NCBI GenBank assembly: GCA_030374765.1
Contig: JARGXX010000099.1
Span: 744,001 to 808,000 of the forward strand
Reading direction: 5' to 3'
Source: Agarophyton chilense
Taxonomy: Eukaryota; Rhodophyta; Florideophyceae; Gracilariales; Gracilariaceae
Length of the DNA: 64,000 nt
A model generated the notes under the pieces. The model searched no databases and was not told the DNA's origin. It was given only the letters and a program-made list of their open reading frames with translations. The position numbers and the translations under genes were made by a program. This document shows, piece after piece, positions 33,925 to 43,637 of the stretch (the stretch's first letter is position 1; every line of letters starts with the position of its first letter).

Positions 33925-35928
33925 TGACGGGCGCGGCGTGGGCGGGAGAGAGTGTCTCACTCGGCTATGCGCGGCGATTGCGTTGGAACGGTTACGCTAG
34001 CAGCGTCACAACGACTGGCAGTTCATACTATCTGGTACGTTGAGTGAAGCGTAGCTTTCTGATCCGATGCTATCAGACGTGAAGCAGCAGAGCATGAGAA
34101 CAGCGACCGACCTATGTCAAGCTACGAAGGGTACCCTCCCCAACGTTGTCGAGCTTTTAAGCACGTCCCGCATGCTGCCAGTCGCCCTCACCCACGAGGA
34201 ACACGACCGGATGCGAAAGGCTCTGCGACTGGCCCTGACCCCCGACACAATGCTGCCAAAGCAAAACCACACGTCGCACAATCTCTAAATATCACACCTC
34301 TCATTCACAACGCCACAAATGAAACAGCCGCATTCGCTGAGTTGGTGAGCTCAAGCACAAAAAGTCATCGTCACTTGTGACACGAAGCATTTCGTAAACG
34401 AGCGCAATAGCGCATGTTTTCAGTTGCATCGTCGTGTGTACGGCCACGTCCGTTCCCTGTGCATGCGGTTCTTTGTGATGCATTGATCCCACATCACTGA
34501 TTGGCGATCACATTAAATGCAGCATCACCCAAATAGGTTTGCATCGGTTCTTGCAGGCCCGTTATGCTGCGATACGTTTCGGCGTGATCAATCCACCACG
34601 ATTGCATTTCACATCCACTAGCTGCGTTTACTGCATATCTTCCACACCGCACCTTCTTTTAGTTTGCACACTGGCAGTGTCCCATTTTAACTTTGGGCCA
34701 TTCATGAACAGAATGAGCACACATGTCAACATGTGTAACATTAATGTATGCATACACAAACAGCACTCAAATCCAGAACACCTTCTTCGACAGTAGATAG
34801 TGAACGTTTACAGAACAAGCAACTCAAAAACGTCCCCACATCGTTTGTTTTGTGTTTTGAGCCGCCTCCGCACCCCCGTATAATCCGGGACGCTTTTGAT
34901 TTGCTTTTCGGCAGTCTGTATTCTTGCAACTGTCTATAATCGTGTAACGCTGCAATTGCAGACTCGTCGGGAACCGGAGAAAGGCAGTGGATAGGCTATG
35001 CGTTGTCGGCAACAGAAAGCATTTAATGTGGAAGGTGGCGGGGGAATTGGAGACACTCACGCTCATGTAAACTTTATTCGCGGTGCTATCTACTCTCTAT
35101 ATCGTGCTCGTTGCAGCTCCTTCTTTCCTCCTCCCAATGGTGCAGGCATCCATGGATCGTGAAAACCACCAAAGTTAGCGCATCAACCAATTTGCATGAA
35201 CAAAGAAAGAAAACACACACCCCTGTTACTACAGGCACGAATTATCCTGGAATTTATGAAAGGGTTGGCAATCCTATCGCCTGGCTATGAGGGAGAGATT
35301 TAAGCCTGAGGGCTCAAATCTCATCAGCTTGGCGTTGGCTTTCATACTGTTTCTATGCACATTTTTGACGTTTGATTTAGTGACTTGAAAGAAAGATAGT
35401 GCATGTCATTCGTAAACTGAAATCGATTCTGATTACAGTGAGAAGAGGGAAAAGCAAAGTTACGTTGAACGGTTTCGCCTCAACCGTCAACAGAAGCAAT
35501 CTCAATCTAACCAACCACCAACGCATGTGCAAATTCCTCCTCATTAAGTTGCGAAAAAGCTCCGAAGGCAAGCTTATGGAAAACGCGCCTTCATAATACT
35601 CGTAGTTTTAAACACTTCAACTATAGCCTCCCTACCCAACTTAAAGTATTTTTCCAGATCAGTTACTCGAAGCCAAACATTCTTCTTCGTCGCCAACTAT
35701 AAGCGCGTACGTACCGATGGTGCGTCAATTTCTCGCAACGCAGAGGTCTTGCCAATTACATCATAACAATATTTCATGAGCCCTCAACATCACCGAGTCG
35801 CTGACTGCATTTCATGAGCCGTGTTACGCTCACTTCGCGACTATTTTGTCACTGACATACAGAAACAGGCCTTTATGATATTCTCTACTGCCCGAGCATT
35901 TTGTTGCATTTGCTTATCGCCTTTCCAT
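33925..35928. other. intergenic, no supported gene
   Basis: About 2 kb between the ARM gene's 5' end and the next minus-strand frame. Frames are short. The first 300 bp are GC-rich and probably include the ARM gene's promoter and leader. Confidence 0.4.
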
Positions 35929-36273
35929 TCAGTGTTTGTACACTTGGATCTTTTCTTTGGCGATCTCCAGAGCTCGCCGGCAGAACGACCAACCTCGACA
36001 AGATGCTTCGTACGCACCACACTGCGCCGCAAAGAAGATCATAGCGATCTTCGTCACAGTCTTGGTATCGTCGGGGAAACCGTACTGTTGCTTCACACCG
36101 TGCCTCGAACCTAGGCACGCGCAGCAAAAACACCGGACAAACTCGTCCATGCTTTCTTCCCTAGAAGAATTCACTTCGTGTGGAGGGAACGCCACGGAAG
36201 CAAAGTGGCGATCGATCTGTGGTGACTCGGTTTCCGTGCAGCATGGCGGGGGCCATAGGATCTTAGTTGCGAG
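35929..36273 (-). other. possible exon of a cysteine-rich PLAC8-like protein
   Basis: A minus-strand frame open for 115 codons (stop at 36274-36276 on its 5' side) contains PPCC, then MDEFVRCFCCACLGSRHGVK, QYGFPDD, and FFAAQCGAYE before a basic amphipathic end. Spaced Cys pairs, an Arg-Val-Lys-Tyr turn and a late FF-x(3)-C motif recall the C-terminal half of PLAC8 proteins. The first in-frame ATG is at 36150. No upstream exon with good splice sites was found. It may be a fragment or a chance frame. Confidence 0.3.
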
Positions 36274-36621
36274 CTACCCAGGTCTGTCATGGCGAGAGGC
36301 AGGCTGGCCGATTGCTTGGACGAGTCCAGAACTTCCAAGCCCGGAGAGGTGTCTGCTGTGCTGGCCGTTGAGGGTATAACGGCACCCCTGAACCGGCCGG
36401 GTGGTCCGCATGTTTGAGCGATTAGGGTATGCTTTGCAAACCGGAGTCTCCAATGTGAAAACGCTTTGACAGTGGGCCATCAAAAACTGAACTCAGTGCA
36501 GAGAAAAGAAGAAGCGCCTCAAGCTTCATCACCCCAGCTTGAAGTAAGCGTGACGAGTATGTTATGTTCTTTTACACCAAACGAGGTATTTTATCTAGCA
36601 ACACTGTACAATAAGCTCTTA
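36274..36621. other. spacer with a small hairpin
   Basis: 348 bp downstream of the kinase-ARM gene. GCCGTT and AACGGC around 36362-36381 form a 6-bp hairpin. No gene is seen. Confidence 0.35.
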
Positions 36622-39600
36622 TTAAGAAAAGCTACGTTCTTTTCCTGGTTTCTTACGTCCAAATCGGAACAGACCGCGTTTCTGTTTAGTTTGTACAGGT
36701 TTATGACCGTATTTAACCATAAGCTTCTTAATCACATCTTGATGCACCTGAGATCCTGGTGCAGGTCCAAATGATCCTTCGTCTGGAGACGCCAGATAGT
36801 GTAGGGTCCAGAGAATGGCATTCTTGGTCTTGATCTCCTCCTTGTGGAGCTCCAAAACCGCTGTCAATATGGGGATGATATTGTAAGATTCGGCAACAGT
36901 CCTGCTTTCGGGTTCATTCTTGATTAGTTCTGCAATTGCATCTGTAGCAGAGTGGACGACCCGGTGGTTTTCCTTTCGTTTTCGAAGCACGTCAAGAACG
37001 GTCTCAATCGCCCCCACCCAACGAAGTCGTTGCCGTGATCGTGAACCAAAAGATGCGAGAAAAGTACATGCGTTGCAAGCATACCACGCTACACGGGCAC
37101 CCTCTTCACCAAGGATGTCATTCGAGGTTCGAAGCAATGATGAAATTCTCTCTGATATGCTCGATTGCAACATGGCATCCTCACAATCATGGTCCCGCCA
37201 ACGTGCTATTGATCGGATGAATGTGCAACATTGAACAAGGAACCGGGGGTCGCGGTTCCTCAACATAATCGCCGTTAATGCATTTAGCCCGGAACTCATA
37301 ATAATCTTTCGTCGTCCGCCATTGTAAAATGAAAATGCTTGTAGCGCGTCCAAGATGTCCTGCTCCAATCCATGATCTGTGAATACATCGGCGGCTCTTG
37401 ACACAGGGTCCAACGCGGCAACTTCCACCAAGTACTCTGCGGCTCTCTGATTGTCCAGCGCAATGTGGCGAATAGCTTTCAGGGAGGCTCTTGCAAGCCC
37501 AACATCCTTGAAACTACTGTTGTTCTTTGTGATTGCCCTGTACACAGCACCTGGACCCCCTAAAGTTGCAACTGCAGATCGCGAGAGTTCGCTAGAAGCT
37601 GCAATAGCCCCGAGACAGTTGCACCCAGAAATTTGAAGAGAAACGTCGGTAGTGTGATATTCAAGAACTTCAATGACCATGGAGGGCACTCCTACTCCCC
37701 GAATGAGGTGACCGACTTTGTCATCGAAATGCCTTGATAAAGCAGTCATAGAGTTGCAGAACACGGTGCAGAGAACCGCATCTTGCTTTCCAAATAACGA
37801 TGCAGCCGATATGTACTCTTCGACAACACCTTCCTCACACAGATCAAAGTACAGGTTCTCATCCTTACAGAATGGTTCGAGGAACGAGCAAGCCGCCTTC
37901 ACAATCACGTGTGAGTTTCGGTTGTTCTGTAGCCTCTCTAGGATAGTGCTGTAATCCCCTTTACTTTGCGCGTTGTCAATGATGCGTAGCGTTTCATGTT
38001 CAGAGAGCTGTCTTGCTTCTTCTTCAGCTCTTCGCTCCGCCGCTTCTTTTCGAATTTTAGGAGGGGTCTTTACAACTTTATCTTCTCTTCGCTGCAGTTC
38101 CAAGAACGCCAAAGCGGCATGCTCGATGATACTTTGTAACCTCTTTGATCGCTTTCGTCGTAAAGACGCCGGCGACGGTTGTAGAGTACCAGAGTCTTCT
38201 GTCGTACCTTCCATTGACTCTTCGACAGTGTCCCCTGCCGCCTCTTGTTCTCTCCGTTCTGCTTGCTCTTCAGATACGTATTTCATTTCATTTGACGGTG
38301 ATTCTGAATCATCAATGTTTGATAAATGGAACGCAGCCTCAGCGAAGTGCTGCGCTATTTGATCTCGATACTGAATAAAGTCTGTTGTTGGTACCGCTTG
38401 AAGATCTTCTTGTACGAAGTTCTCCAAGATTTCGTCCTCGGGCGTGGGTTCTGCGTGTTTGGATTCAACTGCGTCTATGTTAGGTACACCTGATATGTCG
38501 CTCTTCTTCGGTAGACTGCCAACATTCTCAGGTGAAACCATACCGTTCGATTCGATTGCAACAAACATGGTTCGTGTTGCTCCGCCTTTTTTAGCCAGAA
38601 AGGTTCCTTGTGGGGTCTGAGGATCATCGAATTGGCTGGACATATCCTGAGCATTCAAGGCTTTCGGCGGCTCGAGGGAGCTCACTGGACTAACTCGTGG
38701 AATACCGTCGACGTAATCCGATGCTTGACCAGAGTGTTCCCTGACTAGAACGTCCTCCTTTCCACCTTCGTCTTCGCTTTCGCCACTGACTCCAACGCTA
38801 TCTGCGGTGCTACCAGGCACCGAATCACTCAAGTCGACCGAATCTTCGCAGATTGCTACAGCTGTGGAAGTACTGGAGCGCTTCGACAACGAGCGCAGCA
38901 TGGTGGATGTCCTTGCGAAATTATTGTCACTATCCAATTGAGGATTGGTAATATCGCTTACTGGTCGTTGTCCGTCACGAATGTTCAATGTGAATGAGAC
39001 TTCATCCAACTTGCGGAAGAGCTCTTCAGCCGTAGGCCTGTCGAGAGGGCGATGTGCCCAACACGATTCAACGAGTTGACGAAGAGCTTGTGGTACTTCA
39101 TGTTGAAAATCTTCATCCGTTTCTTTTGGCCATTCGGGTCTCTGTCCTTTCACAATCATTGAACAGACATCAAACATTTGATGTCTTCTCCATGGAGTAC
39201 GAAGCGTGAGCATTTCATACAAAACCATACCGAACGCAAAAACGTCACTGGCCTTGGCAATGTCCTCCTTTTCGCGATCAACACCAGCAAAGGCTTCAGG
39301 GGCCATGTAGTTAAATGTTCCAGCAGGATCTCCTGATCCCGCAACGGTGGTGTCTGTAAGAAGCGATTGACCAACACTCCTAGACAGGCCAAAGTCGGAT
39401 ATTCGCGCTTGTGCCAGTGGAGAAAGCGTGCCATCTTCCTCAAGGGGAGCAGAGAGCAGAATGTTGTCGGGTTTCGCATCTCCCCAAGTAAAGTTTGCAG
39501 AATGAAGCGCTCGCAATCCTCCGCATGTTTGCAAAGCAATTCTTATTACTGTTGATAAGTCCAGAGGAGTGTTCTTGCGACGTAGCTGTTTCAATGCCTC

Positions 39601-40902
39601 CCCAAGACTTCCACCCCTCATAAGCGCCGTGACAATCAGCGCCGAACTTTCGTTTTCCCGGACTGTGACTCCCAAAAAGTGTACGATACCTGGATGGCTG
39701 ACGCGTTCATATCTACGAATCTCGCGCGCAAATTGCCTCATGGCTTCTTTCTGACGGTCCTTTAGAGTGGCGTCATTCTTCAAGGCGGAAGAAACTTGAG
39801 GCATGCGAATGCACTTGACAGCAACGAGCTCACCATGGTAACATCCCACGTACACTGAACCGTAAGTGCCGATTCCAATTCGATTCTCGTCACTTAAGTG
39901 TACCTGTAAATGGGCTGGATCAATGACTGGATCTGTTCGCTCGCCCAGTTCCACAGAACTCTCTAGCACAGTTTGCGACAGAGAATTTTGTTGGTCGGCA
40001 AACGTACCCCAAGATTTTACAGATTCAATTTTGATGTTCTCCCCAGGCAGCAACTGCCGCTCTTCGCTCTCAATAGGAGAGGAAACTTCAAGGGCAGCAT
40101 ATAACGTTTGCAACGGACGCGACGATTGTGGTGCAGTGGTTGGAGAAGGGGAGAGTTGAGGAAATTGGGGGGCTAACGGAGGCTCCACTGGGGAAGCGAC
40201 GCTTGGTCCGTTGGTTTGTTTGTTTGGTAGCTTGGGCGGCTTCGGAAGCTTTGGCAAATCCGGGGGAGAGAGACGGCGCTGTCGTTGAGGGAGGTCCCGC
40301 GGCGAGTTTCGGCGATGCAGGTGCTGTTGACTGTAAGGGGATGGTCGGCGAATATGATGCGGTGACTGTGTAGATGATGAATACTGTTGAGAAGTGTCCG
40401 AAGGTGGAAGGCGTGGGGCGGGTGGGGTGGCCGGGGACGGAGGTTGCAGCGCACGTGGACTGGAAGTACGGTGGTCTCGGGATGTGTTGGCAGAATTTTC
40501 ATGTGAGGAATTGGAAAAGTATGGAATGGAAGCGCCTGACACAACGGTTTGCGTGAGTATATCTGGCAGTTGCAAATTGGAAGGCAAAGGGTGAGAAAAG
40601 AACGGAATGGAGTCCGGGTTTGGAAGCTTGCGGTTTGTGGGTGGGTGAGAGAAGAAGGGTATGGAGTCGTCATCTGCAAGGTCGGACTGAGGTTGGTTCG
40701 TAGCAGTGCGCTGCGACGACAGACGACGCAGAAAGGGCGGCACGACGCCACGAAGGTCGGGAAGACTGGTGTCGTCAGTGTTTTGGGGCAGCTCGGGGTC
40801 GCTGGCCTGTCTCAGCGCGGTATGGTGGTACGAAAAAGAAGCAGAAGCAGTCGGGGAAGGGCGGATGGGATGCGAGTTGAATCTCCTCGGAGAACCGCTC
40901 AT
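36622..40902 (-). CDS. protein kinase (TKL-like) fused to an armadillo-like domain
   Basis: 1426 residues from the ATG at 40902, one exon. Residues 1 to about 300 are Pro/Ser/Arg-rich. The kinase domain (about 338-640) has the glycine loop IGIGTYGSVYVG, VAVK with Lys363, a catalytic loop reading WGDAKPDN (473-480) instead of HRDLKxxN, ISDFGLSR, an activation-loop end GTFNYMAPEAF, and DVFAFGMVLYEML. The catalytic Asp (475), metal Asn, DFG Asp and Lys all remain, so activity is likely, but His and Arg of HRD are replaced. An acidic Ser-rich linker (about 650-960) precedes a coiled, charged helix and the armadillo-like region (about 970-1390), paralogous to the neighbouring gene. The C-terminus is basic. 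It is probably a scaffold-linked signalling kinase. Its 5' end faces the DnaJ-X gene across 712 bp. Confidence 0.85.
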   Translation of the reverse strand: MSGSPRRFNSHPIRPSPTASASFSYHHTALRQASDPELPQNTDDTSLPDLRGVVPPFLRRLSSQRTATNQPQSDLADDDSIPFFSHPPTNRKLPNPDSIPFFSHPLPSNLQLPDILTQTVVSGASIPYFSNSSHENSANTSRDHRTSSPRALQPPSPATPPAPRLPPSDTSQQYSSSTQSPHHIRRPSPYSQQHLHRRNSPRDLPQRQRRLSPPDLPKLPKPPKLPNKQTNGPSVASPVEPPLAPQFPQLSPSPTTAPQSSRPLQTLYAALEVSSPIESEERQLLPGENIKIESVKSWGTFADQQNSLSQTVLESSVELGERTDPVIDPAHLQVHLSDENRIGIGTYGSVYVGCYHGELVAVKCIRMPQVSSALKNDATLKDRQKEAMRQFAREIRRYERVSHPGIVHFLGVTVRENESSALIVTALMRGGSLGEALKQLRRKNTPLDLSTVIRIALQTCGGLRALHSANFTWGDAKPDNILLSAPLEEDGTLSPLAQARISDFGLSRSVGQSLLTDTTVAGSGDPAGTFNYMAPEAFAGVDREKEDIAKASDVFAFGMVLYEMLTLRTPWRRHQMFDVCSMIVKGQRPEWPKETDEDFQHEVPQALRQLVESCWAHRPLDRPTAEELFRKLDEVSFTLNIRDGQRPVSDITNPQLDSDNNFARTSTMLRSLSKRSSTSTAVAICEDSVDLSDSVPGSTADSVGVSGESEDEGGKEDVLVREHSGQASDYVDGIPRVSPVSSLEPPKALNAQDMSSQFDDPQTPQGTFLAKKGGATRTMFVAIESNGMVSPENVGSLPKKSDISGVPNIDAVESKHAEPTPEDEILENFVQEDLQAVPTTDFIQYRDQIAQHFAEAAFHLSNIDDSESPSNEMKYVSEEQAERREQEAAGDTVEESMEGTTEDSGTLQPSPASLRRKRSKRLQSIIEHAALAFLELQRREDKVVKTPPKIRKEAAERRAEEEARQLSEHETLRIIDNAQSKGDYSTILERLQNNRNSHVIVKAACSFLEPFCKDENLYFDLCEEGVVEEYISAASLFGKQDAVLCTVFCNSMTALSRHFDDKVGHLIRGVGVPSMVIEVLEYHTTDVSLQISGCNCLGAIAASSELSRSAVATLGGPGAVYRAITKNNSSFKDVGLARASLKAIRHIALDNQRAAEYLVEVAALDPVSRAADVFTDHGLEQDILDALQAFSFYNGGRRKIIMSSGLNALTAIMLRNRDPRFLVQCCTFIRSIARWRDHDCEDAMLQSSISERISSLLRTSNDILGEEGARVAWYACNACTFLASFGSRSRQRLRWVGAIETVLDVLRKRKENHRVVHSATDAIAELIKNEPESRTVAESYNIIPILTAVLELHKEEIKTKNAILWTLHYLASPDEGSFGPAPGSQVHQDVIKKLMVKYGHKPVQTKQKRGLFRFGRKKPGKERSFS

Positions 40903-41614
40903 GTTGGGTGAGGTGCGGAAGAGCGGCTAGAGAGGCCAAGCGCAGGAAATCTGTCAAACGCAAGGCGAGCGGCGAAAGGAAAGCGCTCAGCAAATGCTAC
41001 GGAGAGGACGTCGCACGACGCCCAAAGTGCGGCCGCCTCCGGGGGCGCGTTGCAAACAATGCACGCGCGTTGCCGCCTCTCATGGTTGTCGACATTGTTG
41101 CAGCGGCACATGCACAGAGTGCGCCGCTGATCTTGGCAGACGTGCCTCAAATTTGCTTCACGGCGCTGTGCTCCGTGTCATTACAGTACATAACAACGCA
41201 AGTCGTGCTTACACACTCTCACCACACTCCGCAGTAAGGACACCCGCCTCCTGCTGTACAGCGTCGAGCCGCGCTTTCAAAAAAGATTACAGCAATCTCT
41301 GTAAGGCCTTCCCACAGATGTTATCTTTCTTATGGCGTGTCGCAGTTGGCGGCCACCCAATGGCTGCGTCACATGTTTGTCCCTTTGTGCGTTCGTGCCA
41401 CGTTTGTCGGTTGTGATGCATGTTTCCAGCTTTTTTCGTCCATTCTGTCCCTCATGTCGACGTCATGTCGCCATACCTCCATCGCCACAACTCGCCCTCC
41501 CGCCGCTGGCTCTGACCTCTCCGTCGCTGTCTTCAGCCGTTCTCGTACAAAGCTTTCATCACAGCACCCCAAACACACCCCATTCCGTACAACAATCTGA
41601 AAAGTGTCTCGGAA
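40903..41614. promoter_or_regulatory. divergent promoter region, kinase-ARM / DnaJ-X
   Basis: 712 bp between two divergent start codons. GC-rich near the kinase side, CT-rich near the DnaJ side. No TATA box stands out. Confidence 0.4.
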
Positions 41615-43234
41615 ATGGCGGACAACAGACAGCAACAACAACAACAAACGAATCAACAACGCGAGCACGAACAGGATGACGCTCTCAATCCTCATCGCGA
41701 ACTTCTTATGGAAGCCGCCGCTCAGATACGCGCAGACCAAGTCGCGAGGGAAGCAGCTCGTCCCAGGAACGTCGGACAGGGAACTCTAGGTCTCGTCGGC
41801 GATTCTCTTGGCGGAGCTGCGCTGGGAGCTGCCGCGCTCGTCATGGGCCCCATTCAGGGCTATCGCGAAAACGGAGCAAAGGGGTTCCTAGGCGGTGCCG
41901 TGGGCGGATTAGCCGTGGGTGTAGCTGCTACAGCCTATGGTGTCGGTTCTGGTCTCACAAAGTTTGCGCACGGTGCTAAGCAAACCGCTCGTTCGTTTGA
42001 CAACTCTTCCGTGGATGAGCGACTCATTGTTCATGAGCAAGATCGCCCGGCTCCGGGCGTGTACAAGACTGAAAAGAACCAGCTCTACAACGACTTGAAC
42101 GCTGCACAAAGTGCGGAGAGTGCCAAAAATAGTATGGACGGACTTGCCGCCCCAGTTGATCTCAAGCTTTATCGTGTGCTTGATATACAGCCTGATGCTA
42201 CTCCTGCGCAGATTCGGAAAGCATACTATAAGATGGCGCAACGATATCACCCAGACAAGCACCCGAATGACTCGGAAGCCACCGCCAAGTTCCAAGAAGT
42301 GAGCGCTGCATATCAGTAAGTTTGCAAACTATTTTTCCCGTTGCCTACATAAGCAGCTGAAACATCGATCTACTAACATTTCGTTCCGCTACATGTGCGC
42401 TATAGAATTTTATCTGACCCTGTCAAGCGAGAAGAATACCACCGTCTTGGCGAAGACGCTGCAACAGATGATTCCCTCATGGACCCCAAGGCCTTGTTCG
42501 CGCTCATGTTTTCTGACTTTGAGCATATAGTGGGAGATCTGGCCACGGCCACCATCCTGTCTGCGTCTTTGGACACGCCCGAAAACGAGGAGAAGGCTGC
42601 TAACGATGAACTTGCAGCGTCCAGCTCCACACAGGTCCCTCAGTCAATCGAAGAAAAACGAAAGGAAGCTGAGAGAGCAAAGAAGCGAAAGAAGCAGAAA
42701 TTTCAAACCGCTCGCGAGGCACATCTTGTTAAACTTCTAAATCGACGACTTGAACCGTGGATGGCGGGAGACGAAGAAAGCTTCATTAGACACGCGAAGC
42801 ATGAAGTTTTCGCAATGCGAGAGGAGCCGTTTGGTAGGGAAGTATTGAGAACAGCGGGATACGTTTATGGAAGACGGGCGTCTCGCTTTTTGGAGAAGAA
42901 GAAGGGGCCGTGGCAAAATGTGCAATCTGTGTTGGAAAACCTTGGCGATAAGGCACATCATTTCAAGAATCAGGTGCGAGCCCTAGAGGGTGGCGTCAAG
43001 GTTCTTTCTACTCAGGCAACAGTGGAAGATAACGAATCAGTCGACGAACGAGCAAGACGGGATACGGTGAACGTTCTGGGTGCTGTGTGGCTCAATTCCG
43101 TCCTCGATATTGAGTCTACGGTGAAACACGTGGTGTCAGCCTTGCTTGAAGACAACGAATCCACACCCAGACCTCAAGCCAAGAGAAAGGCCGCCGGTTT
43201 GATTGTGCTCGGCACATTATTTGAGCAGGCATGA
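41615..43234 (+). CDS. J-domain co-chaperone with DnaJ-X domain and Gly-rich N-terminal region
   Basis: Two exons, 41615-42315 and 42406-43234, give 509 residues. The 90-nt intron has GTAAGT, a perfect TACTAAC branch point (42371-42377) and TATAG; the join restores the J-domain (YQ/ILSDPVKREEY). Order: Gln-rich start; Gly/Ala-rich segment (57-121) with GPIQGYRENGAKGF, resembling the Gly-rich C-terminal motif of VPS13-type proteins; J-domain (about 183-250) with HPD at 212-214; DnaJ-X domain (about 255-430) opening with MDPKALFALMF; a Lys/Glu helix near 330. Relatives such as yeast Caj1 and Djp1 recruit Hsp70, and Djp1 helps peroxisomal import. The HPD is intact, so Hsp70 stimulation is expected. 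The 3' end converges on the UCH-like gene 403 bp away. Confidence 0.9.
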
Positions 43235-43637
43235 CATCAAGTTTTGGCTACAAGTTTCGGACTGTTCTGATCTTCTGGGACCCCTTCAGTGTTGCCGATG
43301 AATGTTTTTGCGTAATACAAACGTTTGGGCGATGATTTAGTGCAGATCGCCGTTCTGTTTCATAGACCCATGTCCTCACTGCGCGCTCAAGATCACAGCA
43401 TGATATTGACAAGCTGCAAACATTTTTAAAAGGCTGGACGACTTGAAGACTAGTTAAGATAGGCACGGTAGTATTTCGGCACCCAAAAAGACCTCTCTTG
43501 TCCTGGCATATCTGACATCTTATTACAAACTGTGAGAGGATGCAAAAACAGTGTGCGATTGGCGTTCGGTGTGACAAGACTAACAACTTCGGTGTGACCA
43601 TCAATGCGAAAACCCACGGCATACCTTTTCCAAATTC
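43235..43637. other. convergent 3' spacer
   Basis: 403 bp between the stop codons of two convergent genes. A 124-codon minus frame at 43248-43622 has no homology that I recognise and is probably chance in shared 3' UTR. Confidence 0.45.

Noticed and set aside
33925..33960. Longer start for the ARM protein
   Set aside because: Only a GTG begins it; the first ATG is at 33924.
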